From: Asterias amurensis
Taxonomy: Eukaryota > Echinodermata > Asteroidea > Forcipulatida > Asteriidae
Length of the DNA: 64,000 bases
Assembly (NCBI RefSeq): GCF_032118995.1
Contig: NC_092651.1
Location: forward strand, 12,611,285 to 12,675,284
Reading direction: 5' to 3'
Shown: positions 24,401 through 33,200 of the stretch, in pieces
Numbering within the stretch: position 1 is the stretch's first letter
How the letters are laid out: every line of letters begins with the position of its first letter
Program-made: the position numbers and the translations under genes
The notes under the pieces: generated by a model
What the model was told of the DNA's origin: nothing
Databases searched by the model: none
Seen by the model: only the letters and a program-made list of their open reading frames with translations

Positions 24401-27400
24401 ATATTTAATTAGTGTTCATCTATAACTCATCAATGATTTGACCCAACAGCTGTTTGCAGTCCAGGGAAGTATAGCGTTACCGGACTGCGTCCATGTAAGC
24501 CTTGCCCTATGGGAATGTATCAGCCAGAACAGCATCAAACTGAATGTCTACCGTGCCCAGACAACCAAATGACAACCGATGAGGGCGCTATTTCAGAGTC
24601 CGAGTGCAGAGGTACTGACTCTATCATCAATTTAAGACATCGATCAGCCTAAAAATAATGTTCATTGTTGGTCAAGATAATTTTGTTTTATGGCGATTGT
24701 ACTTATAATCGACACCGATTTATGACTATTTTTCCGTTAAACATTTCTGTTTGTGACGTAACCACTATGAGACATTTGCCACGAATGAACAAAAAATACC
24801 CACAAACCAATAACAATTTGTTCTTTAAAACGAGTTTAGCTAATAATGTTAGTTTTCCCGTACAAACAATACATCTATTTTTCATTTTACTGAATAACAA
24901 AAAAAATAGTTTTTTTTTTTTTCTATGAGCACTTTAACATATCCATTGTTACCACCCAAACTACAATTTCGTTTTCAGATATCGATGCGTGCGAATCTGC
25001 CCCGTGCCAAAATGGCGGACTGTGTGTGAGAGACGGTGCCTCATTCTACTGTGGTTGCCCACCAGGCTTCGCTGGTAGCCTGTGTGAGATAGAGGTTGAC
25101 GAATGTGCGTCACAACCTTGTTTCTTTCAGGCTACGTGTGTTGATCAAGGTCAGTGATCTTGATACTGCTGTTGTTATTTTCATTTCTTTCTTGTTGTTT
25201 TCGTTTAAAGGCAGTGGACACTATTGGTAATTACTCAAAATAATTATTATCATAAAACCTTTCTTGGTGACGAGTAGTGGGGAGAGGTTGATGGTATAAA
25301 ACATTGTAAGAAACGGCTCCCTCTGAAGTGCCATAGTTTTCGAGAAAGAAGTAATTTTCCACGAATTTGATTTCGAGACCTCAGATTTAGAACTTGAGGT
25401 CTCGAAATCAAGCATCTAAACGTACACAACTTCATGTGACAAGGGTGTTTTTTTCTTTCATTATTATCTCGCAAGTTCGATGACCGATTGAGCTCAAATT
25501 TTCACAGGTTTGTTATTTCATGCATATGTTGAGATACCCCAACTGTCTTGTCTTTGTCAATTACCAATAGTGTCCACTGCCTTTAATCTGAGTGTGTCTT
25601 TCGTTGTTATTGTCGTTGTTGTATGTTTGTTTGCTCTTACTTAAGTTTTGGTGTTGTTCTTCAGAATCTTCTGCATTGTTTACTTCACTTCAATTGAAAA
25701 TATATCATGCACCATGATTCTACATTTGTAACTCTTTCCAAGGACCAGAACCAAGGCACAGTTGATCGTTTATCGCATTAAATAAAACCTGTATTATTTT
25801 TTTTCAAAGTGAACGGATTCGCCTGCGTCTGCGCATCTGGTTATGAGGGCGCCCTCTGTGCCGTAGAAACCAACGAGTGTTTATCCAACCCCTGCCGGAA
25901 CGAGGCTAAATGCCGAGACCAGGTAAGTATTACACATACAATATCCGGCGCTCACTCTTTTGCGATGTTTCAATTTAGTCTAAATCGATGTAAACATGTT
26001 TCCCCTATACACATACACACAGTATATCTTACTGAAAATGGAAAGTTATCCCTGAAAATTACTGTAGAGGCAGAATCCACAAATCGAGGCTTGTGGTGGA
26101 TAATATGCCTTGTAAAAAAAATTACAACACAAAAAACATACTCCGAAAGCAAAACAAAACAGCCAAAGGAATGGCAAATATGTTAAGTGCTATGGTGCTA
26201 AGAAAGGCAATATATATAAACCAACCTTTAAAGTCTCGACCACAATAGGCGCTCAGGATATTCAACAATGGTGTGTTGTGGCCGAGCGGTCTAGCACACT
26301 GAATCAAAGGTCTAGTGGCTCAGTCATCACAATGTGGATTGGAATCTCGGTCCAATCACGCGTGTCCTTATGCAAGACAGTAAAGGGTTCACATCCTGAC
26401 TTATTGACCCTACTGAGTAACAACGAAGATGTAGAAGTAGAAAGGATGACAAATTGTAGTTTTTACTAGCACTATGTCTAGTTTCCCGCACCAATTGAAT
26501 TCCAGATGTCTTGTCTTCAGTACTTCCGGTTCTCCAAGTTTTGTTCATGCTAGCACATTTGTGTCCGCTATCCCCAAACAGTCAAGCACCCTCAGGTTAA
26601 CTTCCTATTGAGTCTAAGAGCCTGCCGGGTTGCCAAAGTAAACGTAAACGTACACCTGTCCTCATGCTTACACCACTAACATTTCAATCACTCCGGCAGA
26701 TTGCACGTTTGGAATGTGACTGCGTGGATGGATTTACGGGGCCCTTCTGTGAGACACCGCCCGACCGCTGTGCCAGTCAGCCATGTCTAAACGGAGCAGT
26801 CTGCACACAGACGCCCTCAACGTTTCATTGTCAATGCCAGGCTGGATACAAGGGAGCGAAGTGTGAGATAGATATTGACGAGTGCTACGAAAGGCCCTGC
26901 CAGAATGGCGCGAGGTACATCGATAGATCCCTCTCATCAGCCCCTGGCTGTTAGCATATAAATCCCCGTTTACGAAAATTAAGATTCTCATTTCACAAGA
27001 TACTTCCAGATTTTGTTGCGGCTACATTAAAATACTTTAGACATAATACAAAGAGATCGCCGTGTTAGTCTGACAAATAAAACTAGGAAGGTAGTGGTAG
27101 CACTGTACATACTTCACAAAACAAGACGAGCTTTCGTAGCAACAATTACTTCAAAATATGATGAAAAGAAAGTTCATACTGTACTGCATTCATGATGGCC
27201 TTTGAAAACAAAAATCTTTTCATTTACCCTCGCTTTCAGCATTTTCAATCTATTAAGGCGAATTTACCTTTTATATATCTCTGTTTGAGAAAGTAGGTAG
27301 TTTTTGTCATTCATTTTTAGGTTCGTAAAAATTAGTACTAGAAAGTAATTACAAAACCTAAACTTGAAACTATATTCATATATTGACAAAAGGGTACGAA

Positions 27401-30400
27401 ATATTACAATAATCAACATTAAAAATCACATTATCACTTTCCAGTTGTATCGACCACCCAGGGAGCTACCAATGCGCATGCGTGCCCGGATACGAGGGGG
27501 TGAACTGTGAGGTGGACATTAATGAGTGCCTGGGCCATCCGTGTGCGAACGGCGCCACCTGCCGTGACGTCATCAATGGTTACCAATGCATGTGCCTACC
27601 AGGAACTGCAGGGAGACTGTGCGAGACCGGTGAGTTGGACTTATGAATAATTCACGAATATATTTTTCCTTTGCAATGGGGGACTTTTGGGACGCTAGGT
27701 GGCAGCAGACTAACCAGGTAAATCCATTGTTCTCCGTAATGTGGGCATGCTCAGAGCTACGTCACATACATTACTGTTAAACATTTCTGCAACACATTCA
27801 TCTGCACATTCTTTACTTGTACACGATTATGTAAAACGGAAGTGGAGGACCTTTAAACATAATATTTAAACACAGTTAATATATCAATGTATGCTTTCCC
27901 CTTTATGTTTTCATCGACTCTTTTTAACGATTCCTATCTTTGATTAATATGTAGTGTTGTGCTTATCTGTTTAGTGTAAGACTTTTTGAGTGTTTTCTAT
28001 GTGTTTTATGTAGTTGCTGATTTCTGGTATTTTTTTTTCAAAGTGCTTTGAGGCCTTCCACTATAGGCGCTATAGAAATGTTTTACTGTTCTTGACAGAA
28101 ATAAATATTGTATTATTCTTGACAGAAATGTCACAGGAGTTTTATCTGAGTTTCGACACATCGTCAACGTCAGAGTTCTCCTTGGTTGAACGAGACCGAT
28201 CAGAGCTTCGAGCCGTCACTTTGTCAATGTGGATCCGATCATCAGATACAACCAACATGGGAACGCCCTTCTCATATGCCGCCAAGAGAACAACAAACGG
28301 GTAAATGAACCAAACAATGTGTGCGTTCGATTAGCTTCCCCGGGTCGACCCCGGTCTGCCCCGGTACGTTCGAATAGCTTTGACGTCATTCCAGGGGCTC
28401 ACCCGGGTCAGCCCCCAGTGCCCTGCTTGTGGAACGGGTCGGCGAACGCACCCACTATGTATCATGGTAACCGTGGATTAGGCTAGACTGGTCCCCTGTC
28501 TTTATACGCAGCAGACAGGCACTGATCTGAAGGGCCCAATGATTTCATTGGAATGATTTCATTGGATACAATGATTTCATTGGATAAAGTGAATTCATTG
28601 GATACGATGACTTCATGACTTCGGTTGAATTGTGAAAATTAATTGGAATTTTGACTGATGGGCTGTTTAGTTATTTTAAGTCTGTGCTGGTCCTTATTGA
28701 TAAAATTGTCAAGTTGTAATTTCTCTTTCATGACGACAATTAAGCCAGTATAGAGACACCGTATACACACATTACCTACATGGGGTTATGCTTTTGTTTA
28801 TGAGAGCAATATTAACTGTTTTTGTTTCAACTCTATCTATGATTAGGTCGGTTGACATTATTGATAATGCACTAACAGTGACTGACTGTGCCTCACTGAA
28901 GATCTACATGAATGGTCAAGCTTTCTACACCGATGTTGCCATCAACACTGGCTATTGGACTAGCCTGGTGTTCACATGGAGTAGTCAGGGTAGGATTTAT
29001 TGATTTCAAGTATTGAAATGAAATTAAAAATTCTGATTGTTGCAGTTTTAATACAATGGGATGTGCTTTTCAAAATCAGTAAGCAATTTAATTCTTATAC
29101 TTCATATAAAAATCCAATATACTTCAGTATTTATAATAAAACCACAATTTTAGAAACCGGTAAAAACTGAGACTGTTTAGAGTAGTTCCCTATCCTGCAT
29201 TGGGGGAGTAATGCGATCAGACGTCCGGGTCTTTAACATGAATATTGTTTAAATGGAGCACATAATGAAAGCAAAGAACGAAAACAGTACGATTATCGAA
29301 AACTTGGTCAAACAAACAAGCACTTGTGATTTAAAGCTATGACAGAAATTACACTTAATACCTATAGTTTGTGGAGTTAGGACCTGACCTTTGGAATTGA
29401 ACTTGAGACTTTGTTTCGTAAGACCCCAAATCAATCTTATATTTAAGTCTGCCGTTGGATCTGTATATAAAACCCAGGCTACATTAGTTGTAGGTGTTAA
29501 ACTATTTCTGTGACGTCACTCTATTGATGTAAGTGTATTATTATTTATTCACGAATCTACACTTGACTGTAGATTTGTTGTTACGAATGTACACTCAACT
29601 ACAGAATCTACAGTTGACTGTACAAACTAATGTTAAAGTTCAACTTTAAAATACCTCTCTTTCCAAATATAACTGATGTGAAAACTCAGCTGAAAACATA
29701 TTCCAATTTCCAAAAACATTTTCCGATTATTACACTTTTTTGTTTGCAGTTGGTGATTGGAGTTTGTATATGAACGGTTCCGTAGCCTCGACCGGGGTCG
29801 GTCTCATCGGGGAGCCGATACCGGGGGAAGGAGTGTTTGCCCTCGGCCAGGAACAAGACTCTCTCGGTGGTTCGTTCAGCTCCAGAGAATCTTTCATTGG
29901 AGACATCTACAAGTAAGTCTATAACTAAGAGTTATAATGACTGATTGAGGCTTGGCTGGTGACATAACCCCCTTTCTAAACACTGAATGGTTTTGTTTTT
30001 TTGCATTGGCTTCCCAGTTCAGGGTCCCCTGCTCAGTTTGCTGGTTCAGATTCAAGGTTAAGAGATCAACTGTCCCAACCGTCTGCTGACCAGTCATTTT
30101 AGACAAACTGGGGTGAATTTTACCAAGAATTGAGACCATAGTCTAATCTCGAGTTATTCGTTCTAACCTATAGGACTAAACTAGCCTCATTATATGTGTT
30201 TCATAACTCCTAATGAGTCATAGGACTAGTCCTAAATAGGATTGTCTTGGTGAAATCGACCAAAGGGTTGGATTTCACAAAGAGTTAAGACTAGTCTTAT
30301 CTCGAGTTACGCCGAGTTACTCGTTCGAACTTAAGACTATAGCAAAGTTTTTAATAACCCCTAAAGAGTCCTAGAACTAGTCCAAAGTTAGGATTATCTC

Positions 30401-31406
30401 GGTGAACGCGAACCAAGGATTGGATTTCACAAAGATACGACTAGTCTTATCTCGAGTTAGGACGAGTTACTCGTTCGAACTTTAGAGTCCTAGAACTAGT
30501 CCTACGTAGAATTATCTTTGTGAAATCGATTCCAGGTAGCCCAGATGAGACAGCACTACATCAGCGTATGTTCAAACTCCAGCCAGTTAGACTCCACATA
30601 GTAAAAGTTCCAAATAATCTCAACACATTATTCATGCAAGGTTTATAGTGACATTTCACCCGCGTAAATTGTTCAGTTCTTGAAGTAAATACATTTACAA
30701 ACTCCACACATTTTTATAGTAAAGGTTTGTATGTTCCAAGTTTCCCCGGTTAAGGTGGAGTTTGTAACAATCACAACACATTTTTTAATGGTTTATAATG
30801 ACATATCGTCCCCAATTGCTCAGTTATTCAAGTGAATACACTTTATGAACAGATGTTAATAGAAACAACACAAATGTATAGACGAAATGTTCACAATAAA
30901 GGCAACCATCAGAGCTGGATGGGATTTGAGGCACCGGGTTATTTACAACGAGTCCCTTTTAAAGGTTTCCATTGATGTATTTGTGTTTCTGGTTTGGAAT
31001 TTTCTTGAAGGATGGATCTCTGGGATGCAGTGCTGTCTGAGAGTGACATATCAACCATCTCAAGAAACTGCTTTGATGGACATGGCAACATCTTAGCATG
31101 GTCAGACTTCCTTGAAGGACTGGAAGGAGACACACTCGTACCACAACCCACAACTGATGGGCACGAGGTGAGGAACTAGACCTTGATAATACGCAAAATT
31201 AAGACAGCTTCTCAACGGCAATGCTGTTGACAATAAATAATTGAAGTAGCATTTTTATGTCTTTTTTTTGCTATATCAAAAAAGGATGACTCGTTTTTAT
31301 AAACATGTATTATAAACATGTAGATTATAGATAAATTATTACGAGCTAAACCATGTGTTTTGATTTTTTTTTTTTACAACAGATACCTGTCTGCACATCC
31401 ATATAA
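10306..31406 (+). CDS. SVEP1: SVEP1/polydom-like protein, short form ending after LamG
   Basis: 28 exons, about 1538 aa: 10306-10572, 11340-11516, 12194-12410, 12982-13161, 15264-15419, 15878-16066, 16872-16968, 17471-17565, 18071-18262, 18707-18964, 19210-19340, 20274-20382, 20816-21013, 21263-21431, 21811-21952, 22468-22675, 23068-23229, 23945-24106, 24450-24611, 24979-25149, 25810-25922, 26700-26914, 27445-27629, 28126-28300, 28847-28989, 29750-29912, 31011-31167, 31383-31406. All junction phases agree. Domain order is signal peptide, VWA, Cys-rich, GCC2/GCC3, 3 CCP, 2 HYR, CCP, polybasic linker, 3 GCC2/GCC3, 6 EGF, laminin-G/pentraxin. This is the order of the first ~1600 residues of vertebrate SVEP1, a secreted matrix protein. 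The dozens of C-terminal CCPs of vertebrates, including the integrin alpha9beta1 site, are absent. Two introns use GC donors. Confidence 0.88.
10610..10750. repeat. (AGATC)n microsatellite in SVEP1 intron 1
   Basis: Imperfect then nearly pure five-base repeats of AGATC; the pure core is at about 10687-10748. It also makes a dense run of GATC sites. No functional claim. Confidence 0.9.
11517..11518 (+). other. SVEP1: GC splice donor, SVEP1 intron 2
   Basis: The exon end AAAAAG is followed by GCAAGT, the classical strong GC donor context. No GT donor at this point keeps the VWA frame. The acceptor is CACACACAG at 12193. Confidence 0.85.
11855..11890. repeat. TG repeat followed by G run
   Basis: A short (TG)n followed by an interrupted run of about a dozen G. 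A simple-sequence tract within SVEP1 intron 2, with G-quadruplex potential only in principle. Confidence 0.7.
12982..15419 (+). CDS. SVEP1: SVEP1 exons 4-5: Cys-rich/EGF-like and GCC2-GCC3 domains
   Basis: Exon 4 (12982-13161) encodes an EGF-like Cys-rich module with [15 protein letters not shown] and [12 protein letters not shown], matching the segment that follows VWA in vertebrate SVEP1. Exon 5 (15264-15419) encodes an ephrin-receptor-like GCC2/GCC3 module (ECPRGTYKS...CTPCPPHS...CECLEGYF). The 2.1-kb intron between them carries the 5' boundary of the segmental duplication to gene C, a TTAA element and a SINE. Exon 5 has a paralogous copy at 55495-55650. Confidence 0.88.
13883..14421. mobile_element. 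TTAA-flanked element with 14-bp TIRs (filled site)
   Basis: The element occupies 13887-14417 with perfect inverted ends AGGGACACACCGGC and GCCGGTGTGTCCCT, flanked by TTAA on both sides. The duplicated locus reads straight through as GCGTTTAAAAGAAC at about 54640, so the empty site is known. This is the hallmark of a piggyBac-type TTAA insertion or precise excision. It carries no transposase, only AT-rich filler. A related partial copy lies inverted at about 45775-45965. Confidence 0.92.
14780..15115 (-). mobile_element. tRNA-derived SINE (donor copy)
   Basis: On the minus strand it starts with a tRNA-like head containing GTGGCCGAACGGT and GTTCGAGTCTC. A core follows that includes TTGCTTCGTCCTTCGGATGG and GTGTTGTGTAACGCACGT. 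The same core is present at 23585-23830 and in the duplicated copy at 55035-55345. It lies in SVEP1 intron 4. Confidence 0.75.
15878..18262 (+). CDS. SVEP1: SVEP1 exons 6-9: CCP1-CCP3
   Basis: Exon 6 (15878-16066) holds CCP1 (TCPRFNLL...[10 protein letters not shown]). CCP2 is split over exon 7 (16872-16968) and exon 8 (17471-17565) by a phase-2 intron between VYGSTCS and FSCKDGFNE. Exon 9 (18071-18262) holds CCP3 ([12 protein letters not shown]...[10 protein letters not shown]). Vertebrate SVEP1 has the same three-CCP run here. Exons 6-8 are duplicated in gene C; exon 9 lies just beyond the breakpoint and is not. Confidence 0.88.
16099..16114 (+). promoter_or_regulatory. CTCF-like motif
   Basis: CCGCTAGATGGCAGCA agrees with the bilaterian CTCF core CCASYAGRKGGCRSYR at all but one position. 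It lies 33 bp after the exon 6 donor and is duplicated at 56381-56396, where A becomes G and still fits. Binding is unproven. Confidence 0.45.
16489..16503. repeat. G run
   Basis: A run of about a dozen G within SVEP1 intron 6. The duplicated copy (56772-56791) has a longer, differently interrupted run, showing length instability. Confidence 0.75.
16745..16805 (-). mobile_element. SINE remnant (B-box region only)
   Basis: Inverted ATTACTCGGTGGGATTCGAACC resembles the tRNA-derived SINE at 5495-5600. Only the B-box part remains. The copy at 57045-57105 keeps the same remnant, so it predates the duplication. Confidence 0.5.
17051..17132 (-). mobile_element. TTAA-type MITE, family 1, terminal fragment
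   Basis: Only the last ~80 bp remain: TCATTACCAAGTAAGGTTT...CCAATAGTGTCCACTGCC and TTAA at 17129-17132. The same fragment is at 57353-57434, so truncation preceded the duplication. Confidence 0.8.
17800..17905 (-). mobile_element. Stem-loop repeat with hammerhead-like core, copy 2
   Basis: Inverted relative to 2641-2765, containing CTCGACGTTT-CGATCAG-TATGCT-CTGATCG. It lies near the right edge of duplication block 2 in SVEP1 intron 8; the gene C copy at 58070-58185 has one change in the stem. Confidence 0.4.
18308..18612 (+). mobile_element. TTAA-type MITE, family 1, both ends truncated
   Basis: The body matches from TACTCAAAATAATAAGTAG to TTTGCATATGTTGAGATA, but neither terminal inverted repeat survives. 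It lies in SVEP1 intron 9. Confidence 0.8.
18707..20382 (+). CDS. SVEP1: SVEP1 exons 10-12: HYR1 and HYR2
   Basis: Exon 10 (18707-18964) encodes HYR1 ([11 protein letters not shown]...[11 protein letters not shown]). HYR2 is split by a phase-0 intron after LILTQ: exon 11 (19210-19340, [14 protein letters not shown]) and exon 12 (20274-20382, [16 protein letters not shown]). HYR modules have an immunoglobulin-like fold and often sit next to CCPs. The split HYR2 occurs at the same place relative to the CCPs as in vertebrate SVEP1. Confidence 0.87.
19900..20110 (+). mobile_element. Non-LTR retrotransposon 3' end
   Basis: AT-rich tail with GCGCCTCGGAATAGGGTCTTG, ATAAATGCATTG and then TTATTATCA, typical of CR1/L2-like LINE 3' termini. 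It lies in SVEP1 intron 11 (HYR2). Confidence 0.5.
20816..21013 (+). CDS. SVEP1: SVEP1 exon 13: CCP4
   Basis: One CCP ([16 protein letters not shown]...WPDC), 198 bp, phase 1 at both ends. It sits directly after HYR2, as in vertebrate SVEP1. The spacing between its last cysteines is long and Trp-rich ([14 protein letters not shown]), also as in vertebrate SVEP1. Confidence 0.88.
21263..22675 (+). CDS. SVEP1: SVEP1 exons 14-16: linker with polybasic site
   Basis: Exon 14 (21263-21431) contains [14 protein letters not shown] and CMGENYC. Exon 15 (21811-21952) has an acidic run (EIDEDEDEG) followed by RRRRRSAD, a strong furin-type site. Exon 16 (22468-22675) is helical ([18 protein letters not shown]) and leads to [13 protein letters not shown]. 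Vertebrate SVEP1 has a comparable unnamed region with a dibasic KR site before the GCC2/GCC3 modules. The segment is poorly conserved and was placed by phase and by flanking domains. Confidence 0.75.
21438..21791 (-). mobile_element. TTAA-type MITE, family 1
   Basis: It starts right after the exon 14 donor (TTAAGGTCAAAACTATTAG) and ends TACTGTCCAGTAGCTTTAA. The last bases lie only about 20 bp from the exon 15 acceptor, so the element makes up nearly all of intron 14. Confidence 0.85.
22790..22912 (+). mobile_element. Tail fragment of the stem-loop repeat
   Basis: It contains TTCTTTTCAGAACCATCCGAACTCAATTAGAGA and TGGTGTCACCGCAAACC, matching the tail of the 2641 element but without its stem-loop. 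Confidence 0.4.
23068..24611 (+). CDS. SVEP1: SVEP1 exons 17-19: three GCC2/GCC3 modules
   Basis: Exons 23068-23229, 23945-24106 and 24450-24611 are each exactly 162 bp and phase 1-1. They encode [10 protein letters not shown]...[20 protein letters not shown]...[11 protein letters not shown] and [11 protein letters not shown]...[11 protein letters not shown]. Equal length and phase point to origin by tandem exon duplication, as in vertebrate SVEP1, which has the same triplet. The middle exon ends TGCAGAG|GCAAGT, the second GC donor of the gene. Confidence 0.9.
23288..23400. mobile_element. Small foldback with inverted CTCF-like ends
   Basis: The left end ATTCTAGGTGGCGGCAGACTTACC pairs with the right end GGTAGGTCTGCTGCCACCTAGCG over about 110 bp. 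A half copy of the same unit lies at 27692-27775. Both ends resemble CTCF cores in opposite orientation. It lies in SVEP1 intron 17. Confidence 0.7.
23585..23830 (+). mobile_element. tRNA-derived SINE
   Basis: A decayed head containing GTTCGAGTCCCGGTC is followed by the core TTGCTTCGTCCTTCGGA, GTGTTGTGTAATGCACGTG and a tail ATAAAGCGATTTATATAG. Same SINE group as 14780-15115, opposite orientation. Confidence 0.7.
24107..24108 (+). other. SVEP1: GC splice donor, SVEP1 intron 18
   Basis: AGAG|GCAAGT. A GT lies four bases further on (GCAA|GTCT), but using it would shift the phase from 1 to 2 and break the next exon, which requires phase 1. Sister exons 17 and 19 use GTATGT and GTACTG at the same point. 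Confidence 0.85.
24119..24290. repeat. Short tandem repeat (TTCGACAACTTTAATG-like)
   Basis: About ten imperfect copies of a ~16-bp unit, e.g. GTTCGACAACTTTAAT and GTTCGACTACTTTAAT, immediately after the GC donor of intron 18. Confidence 0.85.
24979..27629 (+). CDS. SVEP1: SVEP1 exons 20-23: six EGF domains
   Basis: Exons 24979-25149, 25810-25922, 26700-26914 and 27445-27629. The EGFs begin [49 protein letters not shown] and [10 protein letters not shown]. Several carry the D-x-D/N-E-C calcium-binding start. EGFs 2, 3 and 5 are interrupted by introns of phase 1, 0 and 2, so exons and domains are out of register, unlike in gene B. The last exon ends [12 protein letters not shown], just before LamG. 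Vertebrate SVEP1 has the same run of six EGFs before LamG. Confidence 0.88.
25205..25586 (+). mobile_element. TTAA-type MITE, family 1, reference copy
   Basis: Best-preserved copy: TTAA 25205-25208, left end AGGCAGTGGACACTATTGG, right end CCAATAGTGTCCACTGCC, TTAA 25583-25586; 382 bp including both TTAA. Internal GAGACCTCAG...TTGAGGTCTC palindrome at about 25375-25405. It lies in SVEP1 intron 20. Confidence 0.93.
26265..26400 (+). mobile_element. tRNA-derived SINE head
   Basis: GTTGTGGCCGAGCGGTCTAGC resembles a tRNA-Leu/Ser A box and GGAATCTCGGTCC a decayed B box; then TATGCAAGACAG as in the other SINEs. No acceptor-stem pairing, so not a functional tRNA. Confidence 0.6.
27692..27707 (+). promoter_or_regulatory. 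CTCF-like motif in a half foldback element
   Basis: ACGCTAGGTGGCAGCA fits the CTCF core except at the first base. It belongs to the same repeat as 23288-23400. It lies shortly downstream of the last EGF exon of SVEP1. Confidence 0.4.
27900..28095 (+). mobile_element. Non-LTR retrotransposon 3' end
   Basis: AAGTGCTTTGAGGCC...GGCGCTATAGAAATG, the characteristic 3' end of CR1/L2-like LINEs, directly before the LamG exon. The duplicated TTCTTGACAG sequences at about 28090 and 28117 provide two potential acceptors; the second gives the LamG frame. Confidence 0.55.
28126..31406 (+). CDS. SVEP1: SVEP1 exons 24-28: laminin-G/pentraxin domain and C-terminus
   Basis: Exons 28126-28300, 28847-28989, 29750-29912, 31011-31167 and 31383-31406. 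Signature segments are [58 protein letters not shown] and [16 protein letters not shown], all as in the vertebrate SVEP1 LamG. The donor CACGAG|GTGAGG joins a strong acceptor (a long T run then ACAACAG at 31382) to a mini-exon encoding IPVCTSI and a stop. Without that splice, the frame ends four codons later at TAG 31177-31179. Either way no CCP follows, whereas the vertebrate protein continues for about 2000 residues. Confidence 0.82.
28321..28451. mobile_element. 131-bp GC-rich element with GTGCGTTCG ends
   Basis: Inverted ends GTGCGTTCG and CGAACGCAC enclose a GC-rich body with CCCCGGGTCGACCCCGG. It is markedly different in composition from its AT-rich surroundings. It starts about 20 bp after the exon 24 donor. 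Confidence 0.65.
28545..28612. repeat. Short tandem repeat (ATGATTTCATTGGATA)n
   Basis: Four imperfect units of 15-20 bp with the shared core TTCATTGGA. SVEP1 intron 24. Confidence 0.8.
30120..30545. repeat. ~150-bp tandem repeat, about three units
   Basis: The units share ACTAGTCTTATCTCGAGTTA, CGTTCGAAC and GTCCTAGAACTAGTCC, with starts about 150 bp apart (near 30132, 30289 and 30439). Each unit contains inverted ACTAGT-rich segments. SVEP1 intron 26. Confidence 0.8.
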
Positions 31407-31700
31407 AGCTCGTCAGTAGTCTTGCTTTCAAGACGATATGAGGTATACTTGGATGGTACCATACGTGTTATTTTCACCCGAGGAGCTACAAGTCATTAAC
31501 GATGAATCGAAAGAAGACTGGCTATAATCATTATTTTAAAGCAGTAGGTTAACCGTGGCTTTTCTCTCACGAAACAAGACTAGCTATTTTGTCCCTATCA
31601 AAGCATAACGTATAATGTAGCCTTTCTCTCAAGTCTCACTGAGATTTATTGCAGTTGATACTATGTGTTTTAATGACCAGAGGAGTCATACTGTGTCTTA

Positions 31701-31952
31701 AATAAAGACTAACCCTCGTTATATACCAAAGCATGGCACGGCCAATACATATCTATAAACTTTGCCAACATTCTGATCACATTATGACTTACATGTGGTT
31801 TAGAAATAGCTTCTATTTCGTATAACATGTATCGACTTATCAAGTAAAAACTAATCCTTTATAAGTTTGACAAAATATTTGGTTATATACTGCATGTAAA
31901 GACTATATACATTGCTTGCCACGTATGTATAAGTTTGTACAAACCGAATAAA
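31701..31952 (+). promoter_or_regulatory. SVEP1: Candidate SVEP1 polyadenylation signals
   Basis: AATAAA at 31701-31706 and again at 31947-31952, 300-550 bp after the stop, in AT-rich sequence without coding potential. Which is used cannot be judged from sequence. Confidence 0.5.
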
Positions 31953-32457
31953 AACATATTAGATGTCTCGCAAATTCTCGAACATTGGGACATGTTGAGG
32001 GCGAGACTTTAAGTAGAAAAGATGTTGTTCAGAAGAAAACAAATGGAACACTGATTGTTGTATATTTGTACGGTGCGTTGTAGTTCTTACTCCAACTCAT
32101 TTAAAGGGTTTTGATACATTTTGTAGATCAAGTTTACGGCCATGTCATGAATCCCTACTCAAAGTGAAAGAAGATATTTGTAATATAATTTACGTATAGA
32201 AGTTTCAGGTTCATTAGCCAAGTTTTTTTTTTTTGAAAACAACAAATGTGAAAATCACAGAGCAATGTTTTCAGGAGAGTCGCGTAAATCCGTCGTCCTA
32301 TACTTAAAATTTTCGTCTCAATTTCTCAAAAACTACAGCACTTTGCAAGTAACATTTCAGGGGAAGCTTTCTACCATTGTTATCTTTCACCATTGCACGT
32401 TGAATTTAAATCTGTGGACTTTTGTGTTCGAGTCGTACCTAAACCCTTTAAAGCCTT
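31953..32457. other. Intergenic region after SVEP1
   Basis: Mostly AT-rich. From about 32270 it holds a decayed half of the family-2 element that follows (AAAACTACAGCACTTTGC...AAATCTGTGGACTTTTG). Confidence 0.5.
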
Positions 32458-32801
32458 TGGACCTTTTCGGTAAACAGTGTTGTCCAAGGCCCACACTTTG
32501 TGTACCACAACTTCTATATCAAATAACAAACCTGTGAAAATTTAGGCTCAATCGGTCATCGGAGTCGGGAGAAAACGGGAAAACCCACTCTTGTTTCCGC
32601 GCATTTCGCCGTGTCATGGCATGTGTTTAAAATAAATCCGTAATTCTCGTTAACGAGAATTTATATTGTTTTGCTGTTTTCTCAAAAAGTAAAGCATTTC
32701 ATGGAATAATATTTCAAGAGAAGTCTTTCACCCTGTAAGTTATTTGTAAATCTGTGAACTTTTATTATTTTTTCTGAACCGAAAGGGTCCAATGGCTTTA
32801 A
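32458..32801. mobile_element. TTAA-type MITE, family 2
   Basis: TTAA 32458-32461, ends AGCCTTTGGACC and GGGTCCAATGGCT, then TTAA 32798-32801. It has a central palindrome TTCTCGTTAACGAGAA and shares the CAAACCTGTGAAAATTT and CAATCGGTCATCGGAGT segments with family 1. An interrupted second copy lies at 36076-37165. Confidence 0.82.
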
Positions 32802-33044
32802 ATCCGTACAGACAAACTTAATCGGTATTGGTATATTACGCATTGGTAATGAAATAAATGTATGTTCATATAAATTTCCGTTACAAAAAACAGGTTATAT
32901 ATGAAGAGTCTACCAATGTCTGCTGTAATAATCTGTCCTGTCTATATTAATTGAAACTGTTGACCAGTTTACGACATAAAGGGACTGCATGTAAACATTT
33001 GGTAATGACACTGGCATTTAATGGCAACAAAAAGGTACGCCGAT

Positions 33045-33200
33045 AAGAAGTACGGCAGCTGTGTAGTGTAAAGCATTTTCAGTGACAATACGTTGAAGTA
33101 CGGCAGCTGTGTAGTGTAAAGCATTTTCAGTGACATTACGTTGAAGTACGGCAGCTGTGTAGTGTAAAGCATTTTCAGTGACATTACGTTGAAGTACTGC
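33045..33200. repeat. 48-bp tandem repeat, three copies
   Basis: The unit AAGTACGGCAGCTGTGTAGT plus 28 further bases, repeated three times almost exactly. As 48 is a multiple of three, a minus-strand frame shows a 16-residue repeat. No gene context supports translation. Confidence 0.92.
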
